A stretch of 64,000 bases of DNA. Source: Rhodanobacter spathiphylli B39. GTDB lineage: Bacteria; Pseudomonadota; Gammaproteobacteria; Xanthomonadales; Rhodanobacteraceae. The stretch spans positions 38,569 through 102,568 of the forward strand of contig NZ_AJXT01000008.1 of NCBI RefSeq assembly GCF_000264295.1, read 5' to 3'. Made by a program: the position numbers and the translations under genes. The notes below the pieces were generated by a model. That model made no database searches, was not told where the DNA came from, and was given only the letters and a program-made list of their open reading frames with translations. Positions 52,140 through 60,818 of this stretch are shown here, piece by piece (positions within the stretch are counted from its first letter, which is position 1; every line of letters starts with the position of its first letter).

Positions 52140-52384
52140 TCCAGAGTTCTCCGAAGCGTCTTTACGCCATACCTAGATAGTGTTGCCCCGGCCTTCCGCG
52201 CGAACCCGCCCTTCGGTGGGGTCCGCGGGCCATGGCAGGGGGTCGGCAAACGCCGAAGCTACGGATGTTACTTGCTCACGGGCTGGAACGCTATCCGCCC
52301 GGACGGCCTCCGCGCAGGGCCGAAAAACCGCCGGCCGGGGCCCGCTGAAACGGCGCATCCGGGCGCCCTGCACCCGCTCGGGCA

Positions 52385-53026
52385 TCAGACGATGCCCATT
52401 TCCAGCGCCTTCAGAACGGCCCGCGTGCGGTCGCGCACGCCCAGCTTGGAAAGGATGTTGGAGACGTGGTTCTTGACCGTGCCCTCGGCCACCTTCAGCG
52501 AGTTGGCGATCTCCTTGTTGCTGTAGCCGCCGGACAGCAGTCGCAGGATCTCGGTCTCGCGCTCGGTCAGCGGGTCGGGCTGCTCGAGGCTGGTGAAGTT
52601 GTTCTGCATCCGCGACACCCCGGCCATCAGCCGCTGGGTCACCATCGGCGCCACCAGCGAGCCGCCGGCGGCCACCGTGCGCACGGCCTCGACCAGTTGC
52701 TCCAGCGAGACGTCCTTCAGCAGATAACCGCGGGCGCCGGCCTTGAGGCCCTGCAGCACCAGCTGGTCGTCGTCGAAGGTGGTCAGGATGATCGTGGGCG
52801 GCAGCTCGTTGCGGGCGGACAGCGCCTGCAGCACCTCCAACCCGCTCATGTTCGGCATGCGCAGGTCCAGCAGCACCACGTCGGGCTTGATCCGCGGAAT
52901 ATCCTGCACGGCCTGGGCGCCGTCGGCGCACTCGGCCACCACACGGATGTCCTCGGCCAGGTCCAGCAGCGAGCGGACGCCCTGGCGAACCAGATTCTGG
53001 TCGTCGACGAGACAAACGGAAATCAT
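52385..53026 (-). CDS. NarL/LuxR-family response regulator
   Basis: A 213-residue response regulator. The receiver domain has the acidic pair DD (8-9), phosphorylation site D54 in VVLLDLRMP, and K in GYLLKD. The C-terminal LuxR-type helix-turn-helix (LTERETEILRLLSGGYSNKEI, TVKNHVSNILSKLGVRDR) completes it. It follows a histidine kinase gene by 108 bases on the same strand and is the cognate regulator. The regulated genes are unknown. Confidence 0.95.
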   Translation of the reverse strand: MISVCLVDDQNLVRQGVRSLLDLAEDIRVVAECADGAQAVQDIPRIKPDVVLLDLRMPNMSGLEVLQALSARNELPPTIILTTFDDDQLVLQGLKAGARGYLLKDVSLEQLVEAVRTVAAGGSLVAPMVTQRLMAGVSRMQNNFTSLEQPDPLTERETEILRLLSGGYSNKEIANSLKVAEGTVKNHVSNILSKLGVRDRTRAVLKALEMGIV

Positions 53027-53134
53027 CGCGGATCCTCGGGAAAACTGTGGCTTGACGATGGGATGCTGGCAGCTGGCGCAGGGCACCGCTGCCAACACCG
53101 ACGCACTTTCGCACCCCGGCGCAGCCGGCAGAGA

Positions 53135-54358
53135 TTACGACACATTGAGCGCTGGTGGCTCAAGCCGGTTCGGTGCGTGCGCCAGCGCGGCATGTTCCCC
53201 CAGCGGCAACCGCACGGTCAGCGCAAACCCCTGGCTCGGCCCACTGTCCAGGCTGAGGCTGCCGCCGAACTCGGCCAGCCGCTCGCGCATGCCGGACAGG
53301 CCGTTGCCCGGCTCGAAGTTCTCGGCGCCGCGGCCGTCGTCGCGCGCATGCAGGCCGATCAGGCTTTCCCCGGCGTAGGCGAAATTCAGCCACAGGTTGC
53401 GGGCTGCCGCGTGGCGCGCGGCATTGGTGATGATCTCCTGGGCGCAGCGCAGCAGCACCTGGGCACGGCGCGGGTCCTCCACGCTGAAACGTGGCGGCAT
53501 CACCACGTGCACGGCGAGGCCGGGCACGCCTTCGGCCAGTCCCCGCAGTGCCTGGGTCAGGTCGATCGCGTCGTCCTGGCGCAGTTCGCTGACCACTTCG
53601 CGCACGTCGGCCAGCAGCAGCTTGGCCGTGCTTTGCGCCTTGCGCACGTGGGCGCCGGCCGCTTCGTTGGTGAGATGGCTGGCCACTTCGAGGTTCAGGC
53701 TCAGCGCAGTCAGGTGGTGGCCGATCAGGTCATGCAGGTCACGCGCGATGCGCATGCGTTCGGCGATGCGGCTGGATTCGGCCAGCAGGGCGCGGGTGGC
53801 GCGCAGTTCGGAATTCAGCCGCCGCTGCACGTCGCGCTGCTCGGCCTGCTGGCTGGCGACCGTCGAGGTCACGAACACCAGCACCGAGATGCCCAGGTAG
53901 ATGCTGGCCTGGAGAAACCCGAGGGCAACACTGTGATCGTATTCGGGGAAGGTGGCGAAGATCGCCACCAGGCTCAGGTGCTGCAGCACCAGCCAGAACA
54001 CCGCCAGCGAGAACGGCAGCAGCCACGGCAGCACCAGCGAGGCCACCACCATCAGCATCGCCGACAGGCCGCTGTGGCTGTACCAGCCCACCGCCACCGC
54101 GGCGGCCGTCATCAGCGTCAGCCCGAGCAGTTTCAGCACAGGGTAACGGCGCGAGCCGAGGTTGCTGGTCAGCAGCCAGTACATCAGACCGAAGATCAGG
54201 TAACACAGCGTCCACAGCAGCAGCGAGAAATTCGGGCGCTGCAGCTGGGTCAGCCGCTCGGTGGCCCAGTTCGTGATCAGCGGCGTCCCCACCGACAGGT
54301 AGGTAAAGAAGCCCGCATAGCGAAGCAGGCGGATATGGTTGAAGAATGGCCAGCGCAT
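53135..54358 (-). CDS. sensor histidine kinase, HisKA_3 (DesK/LiaS-like) type
   Basis: A 407-residue kinase. Six or so membrane segments occupy residues 10-175, then a coiled linker (QQAEQRDVQRRLNSELRATR). The dimerisation/phosphoacceptor helix is RIARDLHDLIGHHLTALSLN. An HATPase_c domain follows (EIITNAARHAAARN, DDGRGAENFEPGNGLSGMRE). There is no large periplasmic sensor, so it probably senses a membrane property, as in DesK or LiaS. The membrane-lipid gene cfa lies 7 kb away, but no link is implied. Confidence 0.93.
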   Translation of the reverse strand: MRWPFFNHIRLLRYAGFFTYLSVGTPLITNWATERLTQLQRPNFSLLLWTLCYLIFGLMYWLLTSNLGSRRYPVLKLLGLTLMTAAAVAVGWYSHSGLSAMLMVVASLVLPWLLPFSLAVFWLVLQHLSLVAIFATFPEYDHSVALGFLQASIYLGISVLVFVTSTVASQQAEQRDVQRRLNSELRATRALLAESSRIAERMRIARDLHDLIGHHLTALSLNLEVASHLTNEAAGAHVRKAQSTAKLLLADVREVVSELRQDDAIDLTQALRGLAEGVPGLAVHVVMPPRFSVEDPRRAQVLLRCAQEIITNAARHAAARNLWLNFAYAGESLIGLHARDDGRGAENFEPGNGLSGMRERLAEFGGSLSLDSGPSQGFALTVRLPLGEHAALAHAPNRLEPPALNVS

Positions 54359-54454
54359 CCCCGCATCATTGGCTGCGCGGGGATTTCGCGCAATGCGCGA
54401 GAAGTCATGCCCGGCCGGGCCCCACTTGTCGCCGCGCGCCGCTTTACAAAGCTT

Positions 54455-54479
54455 TTACATGTGCCCTTGCGAGATGTAA
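54455..54479. promoter_or_regulatory. inverted repeat in the kinase/GNAT divergent region
   Basis: TTACAT (54455-54460), 13 bases, ATGTAA (54474-54479); to the left lies the palindrome GCTTTACAAAGC (54441-54452). It could be an operator, for example for the NarL-type regulator. It lies near 54,470, about 110 bases from the kinase start and 85 from the GNAT start. Confidence 0.35.
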
Positions 54480-54563
54480 GGGCCTGCAGCGCATGTCATA
54501 ATGCGGCATTGCGCGAGGCTGCGGTCGCCTCTCGTCCCCGAATCCACCCTTGCGGAGCAACGA

Positions 54564-55184
54564 ATGGCCCTTGCCATCCGCGACGTGCGCGAGCACGACC
54601 TGGATGCCGTACTGGCGCTCAACAACGCTGCCGGTCGCTCCATCCTCGCACTGGATCCTGCCCAGCTGCGCTATTTCCACGAGCACGCCGAATATTTCCG
54701 CGTGGCCGAAATCGACGGTCAGCTGGCGGGTTTCCTGATCGCGCTGCGCGAAGGCGGCGATTACGACAGCCCGAACTATCGCTGGTTCGCCGAGCACTAT
54801 CCGCAGTTCCTGTACATCGACCGCATCGTGATCGCCAACGCCTACCGTCGCCACGGGCTGGGCCGCATCTTCTATTGCGACGTGCACAGCTACGCCGAGG
54901 TGCGCGTGCCGCTGCTCACCTGCGAAGTGTTCCTGGAGCCGCGCGACGACGTGGTCGTGCTGTTCCACGGCACCTACGGTTTCCAGGAAGTCGGCCAGCA
55001 GCGCATGGGCGAGCACGGCCCGCAGGTCAGCCTGCTGGCCCGCGACCTGCCCAGCTACGCTTATGTACGCGACACCTGGCTGGAGAAAGGCGGCCTGCCC
55101 GACGTACCGTGGCTGGCCGAACGCGAACGCCCGGACACCGCCCAGCCGCATCCGCGCCGCCTGGCCGGGGAGCGGCACGCATGA
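54564..55184 (+). CDS. GNAT-family N-acetyltransferase
   Basis: A 206-residue GNAT protein. Strand 4 and motif A are visible: FLYIDRIVIANAYRRHGLGR (about 89-108), where R-R-H-G-L-G-R is the acetyl-CoA pyrophosphate loop. The N-terminal part (MALAIRDVREHDLDAVLALN) is the typical start. The C-terminal 50 residues are an extension of unclear role. The substrate is unknown. The stop overlaps the minC start by four bases (ATGA), so the gene is translationally coupled to the division inhibitor. Confidence 0.85.
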   Translation: MALAIRDVREHDLDAVLALNNAAGRSILALDPAQLRYFHEHAEYFRVAEIDGQLAGFLIALREGGDYDSPNYRWFAEHYPQFLYIDRIVIANAYRRHGLGRIFYCDVHSYAEVRVPLLTCEVFLEPRDDVVVLFHGTYGFQEVGQQRMGEHGPQVSLLARDLPSYAYVRDTWLEKGGLPDVPWLAERERPDTAQPHPRRLAGERHA

Positions 55185-55948
55185 ACGCAAGCATGGATGC
55201 CACCGACGCCTGTGACCTGCGCTTCGGCCAGGTCGGCCTTGCCTGCGTGCGGGTGCGCCGGGTCGACGCCGCCGCCCTGTGCGACGAACTGGAACGCCGC
55301 GTGCGCGCCGCGCCGCAGATGTTCGCCCGGGCCGCCGTGGTGCTGGACCTCAGCCACCTGCTCGACCTGCCCGACGACGGCACCGTCGACGCACTGCTCG
55401 AAGCGGTGCGCAGCGCCGGCATGTTGCCGGTGGGGCTGGCTTATGGCACCAGCGAGACCGAGGCGCTGGCCAAACGGATGGGGCTGCCGCTGATCGCCAA
55501 GTTCCGCGCGGCCTACGAACCGGCCACCGGCGCGCCCGCTGCCGTCGCCCCCGCGCCACGCAGCGAGCCTGCCCCCGCGCCGACGCGCGAACCGATTCTC
55601 GCTGCACCGGCCTCCGGCAACGTGGGCGCCCAGCATCATGCCGGCTCGGTCCGCTCCGGCCAGCAGATCTACGCCCGCGACCGCGACCTGATCGTCACCG
55701 GCGCGGTGGCCAACGGCGCCGAAGTGATCGCCGACGGCAACATCCACATCTACGGCGGCCTGCGCGGCCGCGCCATGGCCGGCGCGCAGGGCGACGAGAA
55801 GGCACGCATCTACGTCTCCGACTTCCGCGCCGAACTGGTGGCGATCGCCGGCCAGTACCGCGTGTTCGAACAGATTCCCGGCGACCTCGAGGGCCAGTCC
55901 GTGCAATGCTGGCTCGACGGCGAAAAACTGATGATCGCCAGGCTGTGA
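55181..55948 (+). CDS. minC: septum-site-determining protein MinC
   Basis: A 255-residue protein. The N-terminal FtsZ-binding domain (about 1-115) is followed by an Ala/Pro linker (about 115-150) and the C-terminal beta-helix (GSVRSGQQIYARDRDLIVTG, ANGAEVIADGNIHIYGGLRG, about 155-250) that binds MinD. Role: with MinD it prevents Z-ring assembly near the poles. It overlaps the upstream GNAT gene and is followed by minD after 37 bases. Confidence 0.95.
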   Translation: MNASMDATDACDLRFGQVGLACVRVRRVDAAALCDELERRVRAAPQMFARAAVVLDLSHLLDLPDDGTVDALLEAVRSAGMLPVGLAYGTSETEALAKRMGLPLIAKFRAAYEPATGAPAAVAPAPRSEPAPAPTREPILAAPASGNVGAQHHAGSVRSGQQIYARDRDLIVTGAVANGAEVIADGNIHIYGGLRGRAMAGAQGDEKARIYVSDFRAELVAIAGQYRVFEQIPGDLEGQSVQCWLDGEKLMIARL

Positions 55949-55985
55949 TCACCCACAACAAAAACAAACCTGCGGAGATGGGCCC

Positions 55986-56801
55986 TTGACTGCTGAGATT
56001 ATCGTTGTCACCTCCGGCAAAGGCGGCGTCGGCAAGACGACGACCAGCGCCTCCCTCGCCACCGGCCTGGCCATGGCCGGCAAGAAAGTCGCCGTGATCG
56101 ACTTCGACGTCGGCCTGCGCAACCTCGACCTGATCATGGGCTGCGAGCGGCGCGTGGTGTACGACTTCGTCAACGTCGTGCACGGCGAAGCCACGCTGAA
56201 GCAGTCGCTGATCAAGGACAAGCGCTACGACAACCTGTACGTGCTGGCCGCCAGCCAGACCCGCGACAAGGACGCGCTGACCATGGAAGGCGTCGAGAAG
56301 GTGCTCGACGGCCTGTCCGAGGACGGCTTCGACTACGTGGTCTGCGACTCGCCCGCCGGCATCGAGAAAGGCGCCCACCTGGCGATGTACTTCGCCGACC
56401 ACGCGGTGGTGGTGGTCAACCCGGAAGTCTCCTCGGTGCGCGACTCCGATCGCATCCTGGGCCTGCTGGCCAGCAAGACCCGGCGCGCCGAGAAGGGCGA
56501 GCCGCCGATCACCCAGCACCTGCTGCTGACCCGCTACAACCCGGCCCGCGTCGCCATCGGCGAAATGCTCAGCGTGAAGGACGTCGAGGAAATCCTCGGC
56601 ATCCAGGTGGTGGGCGTGATCCCCGAGTCGGAGAACGTGCTGACCGCCTCCAACAACGGCATCCCGGTCATCGTCGACGCCAACTCGCTGGCCGGCCAGG
56701 CATACAGCGACACCGTGGCCCGCATCCTCGGCGAAGAGCGCCCGTTGCGCTTCATCGACGTGCCCAAGAAGGGCTTTCTCCAGCGCGTGTTCGGAGGTTG
56801 A
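55986..56801 (+). CDS. minD: septum-site-determining ATPase MinD
   Basis: A 271-residue MinD with TTG start (GGAG upstream). The deviant Walker A KGGVGKTTTSA (about 12-22), FDVGLRNLDL with the switch residues, and the C-terminal membrane-targeting amphipathic helix (VPKKGFLQRVFGG) are all present. Role: ATP-dependent membrane binding, recruits MinC; MinE stimulates ATP hydrolysis and pole-to-pole oscillation. Length normal. Confidence 0.97.
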   Translation: MTAEIIVVTSGKGGVGKTTTSASLATGLAMAGKKVAVIDFDVGLRNLDLIMGCERRVVYDFVNVVHGEATLKQSLIKDKRYDNLYVLAASQTRDKDALTMEGVEKVLDGLSEDGFDYVVCDSPAGIEKGAHLAMYFADHAVVVVNPEVSSVRDSDRILGLLASKTRRAEKGEPPITQHLLLTRYNPARVAIGEMLSVKDVEEILGIQVVGVIPESENVLTASNNGIPVIVDANSLAGQAYSDTVARILGEERPLRFIDVPKKGFLQRVFGG

Positions 56802-56806
56802 TCACG

Positions 56807-57091
56807 ATGGGCATTCTCGATTTCCTCAAGCGCAAGCCCGAGGCCACCGCCAGCGTGGCGCGCGAGCGCCTGCGCATCATCGTGGCGCAGGAGCGCTCCA
56901 CCCGCGGCGCGCCGGACTACCTGCCGATGATGCGCAACGAGTTGCTCGAAGTGATCAAGAAGTACGTCCATGTCGACCTCGACGCGATCAACATCAACTT
57001 CGAGCGCGACAGCGGCCACGAGATCCTCGAACTCTCGGTGACCCTGCCTGACGGCAAGCAACCGGCGAGCAGCGAAGCCCGGAGCGGCTGA
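56807..57091 (+). CDS. minE: cell-division topological specificity factor MinE
   Basis: A 94-residue MinE. The N-terminal membrane-targeting sequence MGILDFLKRK is followed by the MinD-contact helix (VARERLRIIVAQER) and a dimerisation domain (DYLPMMRNELLEVIKKYV, INFERDSGHEILELSVTLP). ATG 56807 with GGAGG nine bases upstream is better than the upstream TTG. minCDE order is the common proteobacterial one, and the operon ends here. Confidence 0.96.
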   Translation: MGILDFLKRKPEATASVARERLRIIVAQERSTRGAPDYLPMMRNELLEVIKKYVHVDLDAININFERDSGHEILELSVTLPDGKQPASSEARSG

Positions 57092-57169
57092 GCACCCACG
57101 CCAAATCCATGCCGGGCCGCCACGCGCGGCCCGGCGATCTTCATCCGGATCGTCCGCGCGTCGCGCCCC

Positions 57170-57667
57170 ATGCACCCCGACACCCATCCCACCGCCAGCG
57201 ACCCGGCCGACAGCGTGCTGTGCGTCGGCCAGATCGGTTTTGCCGATCCCGCCGCGTTGCTCGCGCAGTTCGGATTGACGCTCGAACAGGTGGCTCGCGA
57301 CGCGCCGATTCCCGGCAGTTTCTGGGGTGAGCGCGAGGCCGGCATCATCGGCACCACGGTCTACGCCCGCGAAGACACGCCGGTGCACTCGCTGTTGCAC
57401 GAAGCCGGCCACCTGATCGTGCTGCCCGAGGAAAAACGTGCGACGGTGCATACCGACGCCACCGACTCGGTCGAGGAAGAGGACGCCACCTGCTACCTGC
57501 AGATCGTGCTGGCCGACCAACTTCCCGGTGTCGGCCGCGAACGCCTGATGACCGACATGGACGCCTGGGGCTACTCGTTCCGGCTGGGCTCGACCCGCGC
57601 CTGGTTCGAGCGCGATGCCGCGGAGGCACGCGAGTTCCTCAGGGCGCGTGGCCTGCCCCACACCTGA
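57170..57667 (+). CDS. putative zinc metallopeptidase-like protein with HEAGH motif
   Basis: A 165-residue protein without a signal peptide. H77-E-A-G-H81 is an HExxH motif in VHSLLHEAGHLIVLP. An acidic cluster EEED (102-105) followed by ATCYLQIVLADQ lies 25 residues later, where gluzincin-like proteins such as ImmA/IrrE place their third zinc ligand. The remainder is mixed alpha/beta. I do not recognise a named family with certainty. It lies about 80 bases after minE on the same strand and may be a separate unit. Confidence 0.7.
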   Translation: MHPDTHPTASDPADSVLCVGQIGFADPAALLAQFGLTLEQVARDAPIPGSFWGEREAGIIGTTVYAREDTPVHSLLHEAGHLIVLPEEKRATVHTDATDSVEEEDATCYLQIVLADQLPGVGRERLMTDMDAWGYSFRLGSTRAWFERDAAEAREFLRARGLPHT

Positions 57668-57697
57668 CCCCGCGCCTGATGCACCACGGGCGGCAAG

Positions 57698-57925
57698 CTA
57701 TTTCGCGTGCCAGTCGCCGTCGCTGCCCTTGTCGTACTTCTTCTTCACCGCCGCCCACGCCACCTTGTGCGCCACCTCCTCGCGCGATTCCTCGCCGCGA
57801 CGCTCGTCGCTGTCGGCGTATTCGTCCCAGGCGCTGTTGAACGCTTCCTTGTAGATCTCCTGGGCGTGCTTCGGCACGTGCTCGCGCACCGACTCGGGCA
57901 ACTCGCTGACGGTCTTGTAGGGCAT
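57698..57925 (-). CDS. ChaB-family protein
   Basis: A 75-residue protein of the ChaB fold: MPYKTVSELPESVREHVPKH at the start, then EIYKEAFNSAWDEYADSDER and EEVAHKVAWAAVKKKYDK. Length and helix pattern are normal. ChaB was named for a supposed cation-transport role in E. coli, but small ChaB-like proteins are now seen as stress-associated with unclear function. A GGAG ribosome-binding site precedes the chosen ATG. Confidence 0.9.
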   Translation of the reverse strand: MPYKTVSELPESVREHVPKHAQEIYKEAFNSAWDEYADSDERRGEESREEVAHKVAWAAVKKKYDKGSDGDWHAK

Positions 57926-58130
57926 GACATGCTCCGGCAGGGAACTGCGGCCAGCCTGGACCCGGCCAGGTCCAGCGCGCGTCAAATGGATGTCCATATC
58001 GCGCGAAACGCGGGCGGCGGCCACGCGTGCGACAACCCGCCAGCGGCCTGCGTCCGCGGCACTGGTCGCCCGCGGTGTTTGCCCTAGAATCGGCCCAGGC
58101 AACCCCTTGCGCAGCGCGCGGGAGGACAAC

Positions 58131-59294
58131 GTGGCGATGCGTCAGCTGGTATTGCTGTTCGACGGCACCTGGAACAAGCCCGAATCCAACACCAATGTGG
58201 AGCGTCTGCGCCAGCTGATCGCCCCGCTCGACGACCACGGCCATTCGCAACTGGTCAACTACATTCCCGGCGTGGGCGTGACGCGCGGCATCAGCCATCT
58301 GCTCGGCGGCGCGTTCGGCTACGGCCTGTCCGGCAACGTGCTGGATGGCTACCGCTGGCTGTGCGAGCAGTGGCAACCGGGCGACCGCATCTTCCTGTTC
58401 GGGTTCAGTCGCGGCGCCTACACCGCCCGCAGCCTCGGCGGACTGATCCGCAAATGCGGCCTGCTGCGCTGCGGCAACGACGACAAGGTGGCCAGGTCCG
58501 ACGTGTCCGCTGCCTACGCCCTCTATCGGGACGCCGCCAGCAAACCCGACGACGACGTCGCAGTCGCCTATCGTGCCGAGCATTCGATCGAGGTGGATAT
58601 CCACTTCATCGGCGTATGGGACACGGTCGGCTCGCTGGGCATTCCCGACACCGCCTCCTGGTTTCCGTATGCCCGGGCGCGCTACCGGTTCCACGACACC
58701 GAGCTGAGCCGCATCGTGAAGTACGCCTACCAGGCGCTGGCGCTGGACGAGCATCGGGCCGACTTCGCGCCCGCGGTGTGGACGCGCAATCCGTACACCG
58801 TCAAGCCCGGCGAATCGCTTACCTCCAAGAAGAACGAGCAGATCGACATCGAGCAGCGCTGGTTCATCGGCTCGCATTCGGACGTCGGCGGCGGCAACGA
58901 CTGCGACGGTGCCGGCCGCAAGCCTGACCCACTGCCCGACCTGCCGCTGGCCTGGCTGCAGCGCAAGGCCATCGACGCCGGCCTGGCGTGCGACAGTCTG
59001 CTGCTGCCCGCCGCCGACGCGTACACCGGCGTGCCGCGCAATTCGTACCGGGAATTCATGAGCGGCCTGTACAAGGAATTCAAGCCGCCGATCGATCGCC
59101 TGCTCGGCACCGGCGTCAACGAGAAGGTCGACGAGTCGGTGTGGCAGCGATGGCTCGCCGACAGCAGCTACCGCTCGCCGTCGCTGGCCCGCGCGCTGAC
59201 CAGCGCCACCGTGCTGATGTCGGTGGAGGCCGTGGTGCCGATCGCGCATGCGCCCGCCGCTAGCGAGTCGATCACCAGCGCGCCCGCCGCCTGA
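58131..59294 (+). CDS. DUF2235 alpha/beta hydrolase (Tle1-like phospholipase family)
   Basis: A 387-residue protein starting at GTG with GGAGG five bases upstream (an ATG two codons later is also possible). The hydrolase core has QLVLLFDGTWN, the nucleophile S93 in FGFSRGAYTARSL, D in GVWDTVGSLG and H in IGSHSDVGGG. DUF2235 includes T6SS phospholipase effectors (Tle1) as well as stand-alone enzymes. This one lacks neighbouring VgrG, PAAR or immunity genes, so a housekeeping lipase-like role is equally likely. No signal peptide. Confidence 0.85.
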   Translation: MAMRQLVLLFDGTWNKPESNTNVERLRQLIAPLDDHGHSQLVNYIPGVGVTRGISHLLGGAFGYGLSGNVLDGYRWLCEQWQPGDRIFLFGFSRGAYTARSLGGLIRKCGLLRCGNDDKVARSDVSAAYALYRDAASKPDDDVAVAYRAEHSIEVDIHFIGVWDTVGSLGIPDTASWFPYARARYRFHDTELSRIVKYAYQALALDEHRADFAPAVWTRNPYTVKPGESLTSKKNEQIDIEQRWFIGSHSDVGGGNDCDGAGRKPDPLPDLPLAWLQRKAIDAGLACDSLLLPAADAYTGVPRNSYREFMSGLYKEFKPPIDRLLGTGVNEKVDESVWQRWLADSSYRSPSLARALTSATVLMSVEAVVPIAHAPAASESITSAPAA

Positions 59295-59304
59295 GCCTCA
59301 TCGC

Positions 59305-60570
59305 TCAGCGCGGCTCGGCGATCTCCGCCTCCATCACCTCCGCCGCATCGGCGCCGCTGACCGGCAACACGGCCTCGCGGGTCACGCCGTGGTACCAGCC
59401 CCAGGCCAGCACGCCCAGTACGGTCAGCAGCGACGCGCCCAGCGCCAGCTGCAGCATGCTGGCCGACAGCAGCGGCGACATCACGCCGGCCACGAAGCCG
59501 CACAACAGCAGGCTGGCAAACGCCTGCACCGAGGAGATGCCGCCACGATGGTGCGGAAAGCGATCCAGCAACAGCAGGGTCAGCGTGGGGAACGCCAGCT
59601 GCACGCCGATGCCGTGCAGGATCAGCGGCAGCATCGACCACGGCAGGCGCGGCTGCGGAAACAGCAGCGCCAGCAGCAGATGCGCCACGCAGGCCAGCAG
59701 CATCGACGCGTAGCCCAGGCTCACGGTGCGCTTGGCGCTGGCGCGTTCGGCCATGCGCCCGGACAGCCAGGCGCCGCTGATCAAGCCGACCACCACCGGC
59801 ACGAACAGCCACGGAAAACCCTGCGCCGAAAGATGCAGCAGCTCGCGCACGATGCGCGGCGCGGAGGAAATGTAGAGGAACAGCCCGGCGAAATTGACCG
59901 AGCTGGAAACCAGCAGCGGCCAGAACGAGCGCTCCCGCGCGAACGCCAGGTAGCCGGCCAGCAACGGGCGCGGCGCGAAGCGCGAACGCCGTTCCGGCGG
60001 ATGCGTTTCGTCCAGCAGGGTCAACAGGGCCACCGCCAGCAGCAGGGTGAAACCGGCCAGCAGCCAGAAAATGCCGTGCCAGCCGTCCAGTGGCAGCAGC
60101 AGGGCGCCGATCATCGGTGCGATCACCGGCGCCACGCCGAAGATCATCATCACCTGCGACATCAGCCGCTGCGCCGCCGGCCCTTGCAGGCTGTCGCGGA
60201 TCACCGCCCGGCCCACCACCAGGCCGGCGCCCGCGCACATACCCTGCAGGCTGCGACAGGCCAGCAGCATCGCGAACGAGGTGGACGAAGCCGCGCCCAC
60301 CGACGCCAGCGCGTAGACCAGCATGCCGGTGACGATCACCGGCTTGCGCCCGATCGCATCGGAGATCGCGCCGTGGAACAGGCTCATCACCGCATAGGTG
60401 AGCAGGTACGCACTGACCAGCTGCTGCAGCGCCGTGTCGTCGACCTGGAAACGCGCACCGATCAGCGGGAACGCGGGGAACACCGCATCGATCGAGAACG
60501 GCCCGATCATCGACAGCCCGGCCAGCAGCCACGGCAGGCTGCGTCGCACGGTGTGCTGGGCTGGAGTCAT
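59305..60570 (-). CDS. multidrug MFS exporter, Bcr/CflA subfamily
   Basis: A 421-residue membrane protein with 12 hydrophobic segments. Typical of the Bcr/CflA branch: MIGPFSIDAVFPAFPLIGAR near the first helix and HGAISDAIGRKPVIVTGML (motif A) between helices 2 and 3, with RSLQGMCAGAGLVVGRAVIR after helix 4. Known role: proton-driven efflux of bicyclomycin, sulfonamides or other drugs. Divergent from the fluoride riboswitch unit. Confidence 0.92.
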   Translation of the reverse strand: MTPAQHTVRRSLPWLLAGLSMIGPFSIDAVFPAFPLIGARFQVDDTALQQLVSAYLLTYAVMSLFHGAISDAIGRKPVIVTGMLVYALASVGAASSTSFAMLLACRSLQGMCAGAGLVVGRAVIRDSLQGPAAQRLMSQVMMIFGVAPVIAPMIGALLLPLDGWHGIFWLLAGFTLLLAVALLTLLDETHPPERRSRFAPRPLLAGYLAFARERSFWPLLVSSSVNFAGLFLYISSAPRIVRELLHLSAQGFPWLFVPVVVGLISGAWLSGRMAERASAKRTVSLGYASMLLACVAHLLLALLFPQPRLPWSMLPLILHGIGVQLAFPTLTLLLLDRFPHHRGGISSVQAFASLLLCGFVAGVMSPLLSASMLQLALGASLLTVLGVLAWGWYHGVTREAVLPVSGADAAEVMEAEIAEPR

Positions 60571-60654
60571 GATGGCATGCTGGTCGCGGCGGGTCGCGCA
60601 TTATAGGGCGACCCTTGACGTCGGGGCGGCCGGATCGACTAGGATGTTCGCCAT

Positions 60655-60746
60655 GGGAGATGGCATGCCTCCCGTCCCGGAATGCTCGCTCCCCCCAGGA
60701 CAAACCGCTTCTCGCGCTCCTCGTGTTGAAGTTGATGATGCCTGCT
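60655..60746 (+). promoter_or_regulatory. fluoride riboswitch (crcB RNA motif)
   Basis: The conserved blocks of the fluoride-binding aptamer appear in order: GGAGATGGCATGCCTCC (60656-60672), GGACAAACCGCTTC (about 60698-60711) and TTGATGATGCCTGC (about 60732-60745). A possible promoter, TTGACG (60615-60620) and TAGGAT (60640-60645, spacing 19), starts just before it. Downstream a long hairpin (CCGGTTTCCG to CGGAACCGG, 60750-60792) can act as the switch for expression of crcB. Confidence 0.85.
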
Positions 60747-60818
60747 CCCCCGGTTTCCGGCGGTGCAGGCGTGCCTGCCACCGCGGAACCGGACACATTC
60801 CCGTCAGGAGGCGCGCTC

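Noticed and set aside
52466..55180. A very long plus-strand frame running into minC.
   Set aside because: It is an in-frame antisense extension across the two-component genes; minC begins at its own ATG coupled to the GNAT stop.
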